Position numbers and translations under genes: made by a program. Under the pieces are notes generated by a model, which was not told where the DNA came from, did no database searches, and saw nothing but the letters and a program-made list of their open reading frames with translations. Of a DNA stretch of 10,594 nucleotides, positions 6,004-10,594 are shown in pieces (position 1 is the first letter of the stretch; each line of letters starts with the position of its first letter). The stretch spans positions 1 to 10,594 of the forward strand of contig JAAURV010000078.1 in the NCBI GenBank assembly GCA_012032065.1, in the 5' to 3' direction. This DNA is from Hyphomicrobiales bacterium. GTDB taxonomy: Bacteria; Pseudomonadota; Alphaproteobacteria; Rhizobiales; Aestuariivirgaceae.

Positions 6004-7122
6004 ATGCCCCTGAGCCGCGTGACCCGTATCAAGCTGGTGAGTTGGCTGGCCTGTGTTCTCTTTGCCGGGATCATAGGTCCGGTCTGGTCGCTCCTGGTCT
6101 ATCCCCCGGGATCGAGCAATCCGGGAGATTGGCATGTCGGCATCGCCACAGGCGTCGCCATCGCATCCACAGCCCTTCCGCTTGAAATCTTCTCGCGCGA
6201 GTTGCCGCTGATGATCTGGACCAGGTCGCGGCCGACGCCATGGAATTGGCTCGCCCGCATGGCGCTGCATCTCGGCGTGATCCTCGTCTGCCTGCTCGGC
6301 ACTCAGTTCGTGTTCGATGCCTTGGTCTACAGGCGCGGCATATTCTCGACCATCAGCATCTACGAGACTGCCCAGGACGCGACATTCTCGGCGCTGGTTC
6401 TTCTCCTCGTCGTTTTCATTTTGGAGATGCGCGCGCTGCTTGGTGGCCGTGTTGTGACCAACAGCTTTCTGGGTGGCGCCGTGGCACCCAGGGAAGAGCA
6501 GCGCATCTTTCTGCTGCTCGACATGATTGGCTCCAGCGGCATCGCGGAGACGCTCGGCGATCGGCGCTATCATGGCTTCCTCGACCAGACTTTCCGCCGC
6601 GTCGAGCGCACGATCGCGGAGGAAGGCGGCGAGATCTACACCTTCATTGGCGACGCCATGATCGCAAGCTGGCCGCTTGCAGCACCCGAGCGCAATGCCC
6701 GGGCGCTTCGCGGATTGTTCCGCGTACTGAACGATCTCGACGCTGCAGCGCCCGGGTTCGAGAACTCATACGGCCATCGCGCGCGGTTGCGAGGCGTTCT
6801 GCATGGCGGTCCGGTGATCATCGGCGAGTACGGCGGCGCGCGCCGCCAAGTGACGTATCTGGGCGAAGTCTTGAATGTGACCTCGCGATTGGAACGATTC
6901 GCCAAGCTCTCGGGGCACGAAATCCTCGTCACCCGCCAGCTTCTTGAACGAACGGCCGTGCCGGAAGGCCTTCTTCCAAAGCCCCTGCGGGCGGGGGAAT
7001 TGGCGGACTGGCGGAGTTCCGTTGAAATCGTTGCGCTGGAGCGCCAGGAATCCGCCTTGGCTCCGCCCCAATCCGCGGTTATCGTCAACAAAGCGACAGG
7101 AACAACCGGGGATTTTCAATGA
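6004..7122 (+). CDS. Membrane-anchored class III adenylate/guanylate cyclase
   Basis: This is a 372-residue protein with four predicted transmembrane helices (about 11-33, 44-62, 83-106, 126-144) and a cytoplasmic class III cyclase domain (about 165-345) making cAMP or cGMP as a dimer. The metal aspartates are D173 (F-L-L-L-D-M-I-G-S-S) and D217 (F-I-G-D-A-M). The transition-state Asn and Arg are N291 and R295 (V-L-N-V-T-S-R-L-E). At the purine-recognition positions it has T213 instead of the usual Lys, and T284 where Asp or Thr is normal, so nucleotide choice cannot be assumed. ATG 6004 is the first start after an in-frame TAG at 5971; its ribosome site is poor. The TGA overlaps the ATG of the next gene. 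The membrane part matches no sensor domain I can name. Confidence 0.9.
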   Translation: MPLSRVTRIKLVSWLACVLFAGIIGPVWSLLVYPPGSSNPGDWHVGIATGVAIASTALPLEIFSRELPLMIWTRSRPTPWNWLARMALHLGVILVCLLGTQFVFDALVYRRGIFSTISIYETAQDATFSALVLLLVVFILEMRALLGGRVVTNSFLGGAVAPREEQRIFLLLDMIGSSGIAETLGDRRYHGFLDQTFRRVERTIAEEGGEIYTFIGDAMIASWPLAAPERNARALRGLFRVLNDLDAAAPGFENSYGHRARLRGVLHGGPVIIGEYGGARRQVTYLGEVLNVTSRLERFAKLSGHEILVTRQLLERTAVPEGLLPKPLRAGELADWRSSVEIVALERQESALAPPQSAVIVNKATGTTGDFQ

Positions 7123-7427
7123 ATCGTTTCGCCGTAATAACATTGCTTGGCTTGATCATGCCTGCATCGCTCGCCGCCGCGCAGGATGCAGCCTTGATCG
7201 CCGCCTACAAGGCGGGCGTGGCGGGGGCCAAATGCAACCTTGGCCTCGACAGCGACAAGTCGAGCCAGCTTGGCGATGCGGTGCAGCGCGCCGAGCAGAG
7301 AAGCGGCCTTGCACAGGGCGACCTCGACGCGCTTTGGAGCAAGACCGAGGCCGAAGCGGATGCCGACAACGCCGCATTCTGCGCCGATGCGGCAGCCCTC
7401 GTCGACAAGGCCATCGCCGCCAAGTAA
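7119..7427 (+). CDS. Small secreted protein with two cysteines, unknown function
   Basis: A 102-residue product begins at ATG 7119, which overlaps the cyclase TGA (ATGA). It has a signal peptide (N-R at 2-3, hydrophobic core 4-18, cleavage likely after A-A-A21). The mature part is about 81 residues, rich in Ala and acidic residues and mostly helical in appearance, with C39 and C88 able to form one disulfide. I do not recognise a family. The overlap means it is translationally coupled to the cyclase, so it may be a periplasmic partner or simply a co-transcribed passenger; no direct evidence separates these. Confidence 0.75.
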   Translation: MNRFAVITLLGLIMPASLAAAQDAALIAAYKAGVAGAKCNLGLDSDKSSQLGDAVQRAEQRSGLAQGDLDALWSKTEAEADADNAAFCADAAALVDKAIAAK

Positions 7428-7464
7428 CGCCGCCGGACTATACGCACAGGCCTACGTCTTGTAG

Positions 7465-7479
7465 TCTGCCGCGGGCAGA
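7465..7479. other. Small inverted repeat before the YciC-like gene
   Basis: TCTGCC pairs with GGCAGA around GCG: a six-base-pair stem just upstream of the ribosome site at 7483-7490. There is no T-run, so it is not a clear terminator; it may slightly shape the leader of the next gene or be chance. Confidence 0.25.
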
Positions 7480-7495
7480 ATCAAGCGGGGAATCA

Positions 7496-8290
7496 ATGCG
7501 CGTCCTTCCGGTGATGAACATTTTTTCGCACTCGATCCGTTCCGTGATCGACAACATCGGCTTTGCGTTTCACGTGAGCTGGCCGTGGATGCTGGCGATC
7601 CTGCCGATCCATGTGGGAACCAGCGTATATGCGGCGCTGAACATGCCGACTGATGCTGAGCCATGGAAACCCATGGTCATCTTATCGGGTTTCGTGTCCG
7701 CCCTTGCGACGATGGTGGCGTTCGCATCGATTGCAGTCAATTGGCATCGCTACATCCTTCTCGATGAAATCCCGCAAGGCGCGCAGCGGCTCAGGCTCGA
7801 TTCGACGGTCTGGCGCTATGTGGGCAACACGCTCCTGATCTTCCTGATTATGTTTTTAATCTTGATCGTTCCTGGAATCATCCTGGGCATTCTCACCGCC
7901 GTCGGAGGCGCGGCTGGCGCGGTGATTGGCGGACTGGCCATGTTCGCCGGGTTTCTGTTCGCTATCGCTTATTTTTACCGGATGAGCGTGAAGCTGCCCT
8001 CCATTGCGCTGGGGCGCCACGACTATTCGATAGGTACCGCATTGAAAGATACCGACGGCAACACCGCCCGGTTCATTGGCTTGGCCGCGCTCTTTTTCGC
8101 AGTCGCCATCGCCATCGGTCTCTTGGTCCTCGGCTTGCAATACGCCATCGTCGGCATCGACCAGGGCGTGGGACCAGGGCTCTATGCAGTTCTCGCCATT
8201 CAGCTCATTTTGAACTGGCTCACGACAATCTGGGGTGTCACGCTGCTCACCAGCCTCTACGGCTACTTCGCCGAGGGCAGGGACGTTTAG
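7496..8290 (+). CDS. Six-helix integral membrane protein, YciC-like, unknown function
   Basis: A 264-residue hydrophobic protein. ATG 7496 is preferred because AAGCGGGG at 7483-7490 stands just upstream; the frame is open further upstream only as an overlap of the two preceding genes. About six transmembrane segments are visible: near 28-48, 60-82, 110-135, 139-160, 190-212 and 220-250. A W-H-R-Y-I-L-L-D-E loop after the second helix and the overall plan recall YciC/UPF0259-like proteins, a family of unclear function. It lies 68 bases after the small secreted protein, so it may share the cyclase operon. Its TAG overlaps the stop of the convergent rimO gene. Confidence 0.8.
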   Translation: MRVLPVMNIFSHSIRSVIDNIGFAFHVSWPWMLAILPIHVGTSVYAALNMPTDAEPWKPMVILSGFVSALATMVAFASIAVNWHRYILLDEIPQGAQRLRLDSTVWRYVGNTLLIFLIMFLILIVPGIILGILTAVGGAAGAVIGGLAMFAGFLFAIAYFYRMSVKLPSIALGRHDYSIGTALKDTDGNTARFIGLAALFFAVAIAIGLLVLGLQYAIVGIDQGVGPGLYAVLAIQLILNWLTTIWGVTLLTSLYGYFAEGRDV

Positions 8291-9612
8291 ACTCTCTCCG
8301 CCACCAGATCGTATTCCTCCGCCTCGACGATCCGCACACGGATCATGTCACCAGGACTTGCCGAGGTATCGCCGGGGATGAACACATTGCCGTCGATCTC
8401 CGGCGCGTCCCACGGCGAGCGAGCGACGATTTCATCGTTCTCGGCATCGATCTCATCCACCAGCACGTCGATTTCGCGGCCCACCTTCGCGGCCAGCACT
8501 GCAGCGGAAATCTCCTGCTGTGCCGCCATGAAGCGGTCCCAGCGCTGTTGCTTCACAGCGTCGGGAACCTGCGGCAGGCCAAGGTCATTGGCCCTGGCTC
8601 CCGTTACGGGCTCGTATTTGAAGCAGCCCGCGCGTTCGATGCGCGCCTCCTTCATCCATTCCAGCAAGTGTTCGAAGTCCTCATCGGTTTCGCCGGGAAA
8701 TCCGACGATGAAGGTCGAGCGCACTGCAAGTTCGGGGCACACCTTGCGCCACGCCGCCAGCCGGTCCAGCAGCTTCTCCTGATTGGCTGGCCGCCGCATG
8801 GCCTTGAGCACCGTCGGCGAGGCATGCTGGAAGGGAATGTCGAGGTAAGGAAGCACCAGTCCCTCCGCCATGAGCGGCAGCACGTCATCCACATGCGGGT
8901 AGGGGTAAACATAGTGAAGGCGAACCCAGGCCCCAAGCTGGCCCAGCTCCTTCGCCATGTCCACAAACTTGGCGCGCACTTCGCGGCCATGGAACTTGCT
9001 CGCCGCATATTTGATATCGACGCCATAAGCGCTCGTATCCTGCGAGATGACGAGCAACTCCTTGACGCCGGCTTTCACCAGCCGCTCCGCCTCGTAAAGC
9101 ACCGATGCCATCGGCCGCGACACCAGGTCGCCGCGGATCGACGGAATGATGCAGAACGAGCAGCGGTTGTTGCAGCCCTCGGAAATCTTCAAATAAGCAT
9201 AGTGCTTGGGCGTGAGGTGAAGTCCCTGCGGCGGCACAAGGTCGTATTTGGGATCGTGCATGGGCGGCAGCGCAGTATGCACCGCGCCCACCACAGCTTC
9301 ATACTGGTGAGGTCCGGTGATCGCCAGAACGCCGGGATGCGCCTGCTTGATTGCATCCGCCTCGACGCCATAACAGCCAGTCACGATGACGCGGCCATTC
9401 TCCTCCATTGCTTCGCCAATGGCGGCGAGCGATTCCTGTTTGGCGCTGTCAAGAAAGCCGCAGGTGTTGACGATCACCACATCGGCATCGTCGTAGCCGG
9501 GTGCTATCACATAACCTTCGGCGCGAAGCTGCGTGAGGATGCGTTCGCTGTCGACGAGCGCCTTGGGGCAGCCCAGCGAAACCAGGCCCACCCTGGGCAC
9601 ATGCTTGTTCAT
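8287..9612 (-). CDS. rimO: Ribosomal protein S12 methylthiotransferase RimO
   Basis: RimO is a radical-SAM enzyme with two iron-sulfur clusters that adds a methylthio group to the conserved aspartate of ribosomal protein S12 (D89 in E. coli). The 441-residue length matches the family. The N-terminal UPF0004 domain carries C15 (S-L-G-C-P-K), C51 (N-T-C-G-F) and C80 (T-G-C-Y), ligands of the auxiliary cluster. The radical-SAM motif is C147-N-N-R-C151-S-F-C154. Further family motifs are S-Q-D-T-S-A-Y-G, H-Y-V-Y-P and F-I-V-G-F-P-G-E-T. A C-terminal TRAM domain (about 375-441) binds S12. S-L-G-C-P-K-A-L-V-D-S-E is diagnostic of RimO over MiaB. The ribosome site before ATG 9612 is weak. Its stop overlaps the convergent membrane-protein gene. 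Confidence 0.97.
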   Translation of the reverse strand: MNKHVPRVGLVSLGCPKALVDSERILTQLRAEGYVIAPGYDDADVVIVNTCGFLDSAKQESLAAIGEAMEENGRVIVTGCYGVEADAIKQAHPGVLAITGPHQYEAVVGAVHTALPPMHDPKYDLVPPQGLHLTPKHYAYLKISEGCNNRCSFCIIPSIRGDLVSRPMASVLYEAERLVKAGVKELLVISQDTSAYGVDIKYAASKFHGREVRAKFVDMAKELGQLGAWVRLHYVYPYPHVDDVLPLMAEGLVLPYLDIPFQHASPTVLKAMRRPANQEKLLDRLAAWRKVCPELAVRSTFIVGFPGETDEDFEHLLEWMKEARIERAGCFKYEPVTGARANDLGLPQVPDAVKQQRWDRFMAAQQEISAAVLAAKVGREIDVLVDEIDAENDEIVARSPWDAPEIDGNVFIPGDTSASPGDMIRVRIVEAEEYDLVAERV

Positions 9613-9669
9613 GGCCGCGCCGTTTAGCGGAGTGGGAGAGCGAGGGCAAATGAGCTCAGATATTCTCCG

Positions 9670-9892
9670 ATGGGCGGCTTGACCCGCTCGACCCAGTCTT
9701 ATGAAAGCCTGGGCCAGCGGCTCAAGGCGGATTCAATTGACCGCGCGCCATTCTAGAGAAAGAAATCTACGGGCGGACGTCGCCTATTCCGTAGGCTTCG
9801 GCGACGCCTCTCATTTCAGCCGCTACTACTGCAAAGCCTTCGGCGAAACCCCGGCCTCGTCGCGGGGCGGAGTTAGAGAGTTGCAGATTTAA
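9670..9892 (+). pseudogene. Remnant of an AraC-family regulator (DNA-binding domain only)
   Basis: From about 9770 to 9880 frame 2 encodes V-A-Y-S-V-G-F-G-D-A-S-H-F-S-R-Y-Y and K-A-F-G-E-T-P, the classic second helix-turn-helix of AraC/XylS regulators; TAA is at 9890-9892. Upstream, the likely continuation (Q-S-Y-E-S-L-G-Q-R-L-K-A-D-S-I-D-R-A) is in frame 1 from ATG 9670 and ends at a TAG at 9754, so the two halves appear separated by a frameshift around 9742-9756. No ligand-binding N-terminal domain fits between here and rimO. It is therefore a truncated, broken gene. A short ATG 9701 frame could give 63 residues, but this is unlikely to be a functional protein. Confidence 0.6.
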
Positions 9893-10172
9893 GCCCTAGG
9901 CGTTCGCAGCATCTTGAACAGTGGATTCTTCCGCCATGCAAGATTGGTGGGAATTGTGCCGGTGCTTGATGTCGACTCTTTCCCAGTATCAGAGTTGAAC
10001 CGGATAAAGTCGCAAGAGGCAGCCACCTGACTCCAAAAACTCAAATGTATTCAAGCGCATAATTTGTTTTCTTCCAAGTCCATTTAAGTCGTCGGAACTT
10101 GCAGAGCAAGGAGTTTACGCGAAGGCATGAATGTGCTAGCTTCGTCAAAGTAATCACTGGGAGGGCGTCAAG
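9893..10172. other. Intergenic region before the secreted orphan gene
   Basis: About 280 bases without a supported gene. The base composition becomes richer in A/T from about 9990 on. A five-base stem (CTTGC/GCAAG, 10098-10110) is the only inverted repeat I noticed. A strong ribosome site GGGAGGG lies at 10159-10165. No clear paired -35/-10 promoter boxes could be assigned. Confidence 0.45.
10159..10165 (+). promoter_or_regulatory. Strong ribosome binding site of the 10173 gene
   Basis: GGGAGGG stands seven bases before ATG 10173. It is the best Shine-Dalgarno match in the window and is the main support, with the signal peptide, that this unrecognised open frame is a real gene. Confidence 0.65.
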
Positions 10173-10589
10173 ATGATTAGACTGGGACGTCTATTGTTTC
10201 TAGCCGCGCTACTGAGTTCGAGCTTTTTGGGCATTGCCGTCGCAGGCAGCTGCCCATCGGACATAAGGTTGACAGGCGGTGATGATTTCAAACTCTTTTC
10301 GAAGCCACCGGGGCAAAAAGGTTGGAAGGCGAGCAGTGCCTTGAACTTCGAAGCTGACACTAGCCCAAATGTGAGGTTTGTGTTGGTTCAGCCAAGTTAT
10401 GATCATGGCGGAATGGTTTCGGCAAAATTCGAATATATTCCGTTTCCGATGCTGCGGATCAGGCAGAGAAAGTGTCCCTATTTAGATCGAAGACGAGTTG
10501 GGTTAGATATGGCAGTGACAAGGAAAAAATCGAATGGAGAAGAAAATCCTTCTCAGGTGAAACTTACCAGAGATATCATGATGGTATAG
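10173..10589 (+). CDS. Secreted protein of unknown function
   Basis: A 138-residue product with a clear signal peptide (R3, R6, hydrophobic 7-23, cleavage after A-V-A24, mature start G-S-C27). C27 does not follow a good lipobox (A-V-A-G-S-C), so it is probably soluble and periplasmic or secreted rather than a lipoprotein. C27 and C101 (R-K-C-P-Y) may pair. The centre looks beta-rich (V-R-F-V-L-V, A-K-F-E-Y-I-P-F) and the C-terminus is basic and polar. I recognise no family. The codons are visibly richer in A/T than the flanking core genes, and it follows a broken regulator gene, which hints at an acquired or fast-evolving segment. The stop TAG is five bases from the window end, so nothing is known downstream. 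Confidence 0.7.
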   Translation: MIRLGRLLFLAALLSSSFLGIAVAGSCPSDIRLTGGDDFKLFSKPPGQKGWKASSALNFEADTSPNVRFVLVQPSYDHGGMVSAKFEYIPFPMLRIRQRKCPYLDRRRVGLDMAVTRKKSNGEENPSQVKLTRDIMMV

Positions 10590-10594
10590 GGAAT

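Noticed and set aside
5949..6185. Small protein gene before the cyclase
   Set aside because: It runs into the cyclase in another frame, lacks a ribosome site and has no conserved features.
8548..9627. Plus-strand open frame (359 codons) opposite rimO
   Set aside because: Antisense shadow; rimO has all cluster-binding cysteines and the diagnostic S-L-G-C-P-K motif.

Overview
The window looks like chromosomal DNA of a GC-rich alphaproteobacterium. The main reasons are a bacterial ATP12-type F1-ATPase assembly chaperone (a family of alphaproteobacteria and mitochondria), its coupling to fluC and an RluC/RluD-type pseudouridine synthase, an alphaproteobacterial style of threonine dehydrogenase, and a hairpin-rich intergenic repeat of the kind scattered through such genomes. 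I cannot name the order with confidence. No phage, transposon, CRISPR, tRNA or rRNA gene is visible, so most of the window is ordinary core and accessory chromosome.

Layout. 1-382: possible last codons of an upstream gene, then a mosaic of five hairpins (101-260). 383-1407: L-threonine 3-dehydrogenase (tdh), interrupted by a one-base deletion near 940 and lacking all four structural-zinc cysteines. 1419-2002: secreted SH3-like protein with a C-terminal lipoprotein-like domain, also interrupted by a one-base deletion near 1903. 2045-5739: a tightly packed plus-strand operon of CorA-type Mg2+ channel, LprI/DUF1311-like secreted protein, FluC fluoride channel, RluC/RluD-family pseudouridine synthase and ATP12 chaperone. 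All four junctions in it are 4-base GTGA or ATGA stop/start overlaps, so the five genes are probably co-transcribed and translationally coupled. 5740-6003: non-coding gap. 6004-7427: membrane-anchored class III nucleotide cyclase coupled by ATGA to a small secreted two-cysteine protein. 7496-8290: six-helix YciC-like membrane protein. It converges on, and overlaps by 3-4 bases, rimO (minus strand, 9612-8287), the ribosomal protein S12 methylthiotransferase. 9670-9892: broken C-terminal remnant of an AraC-type regulator. 9893-10172: non-coding and less GC-rich. 10173-10589: an unrecognised secreted protein with a composition visibly richer in A/T than its neighbours.

The strongest points for a second look are the zinc-ligand-less Tdh, the two similar single-base deletions about 1 kb apart (decay or sequence error), the cyclase with a non-canonical purine-recognition residue, and the fully overlapping CorA-LprI-FluC-Rlu-ATP12 gene string. 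I found no convincing, wholly new biological system in the window.
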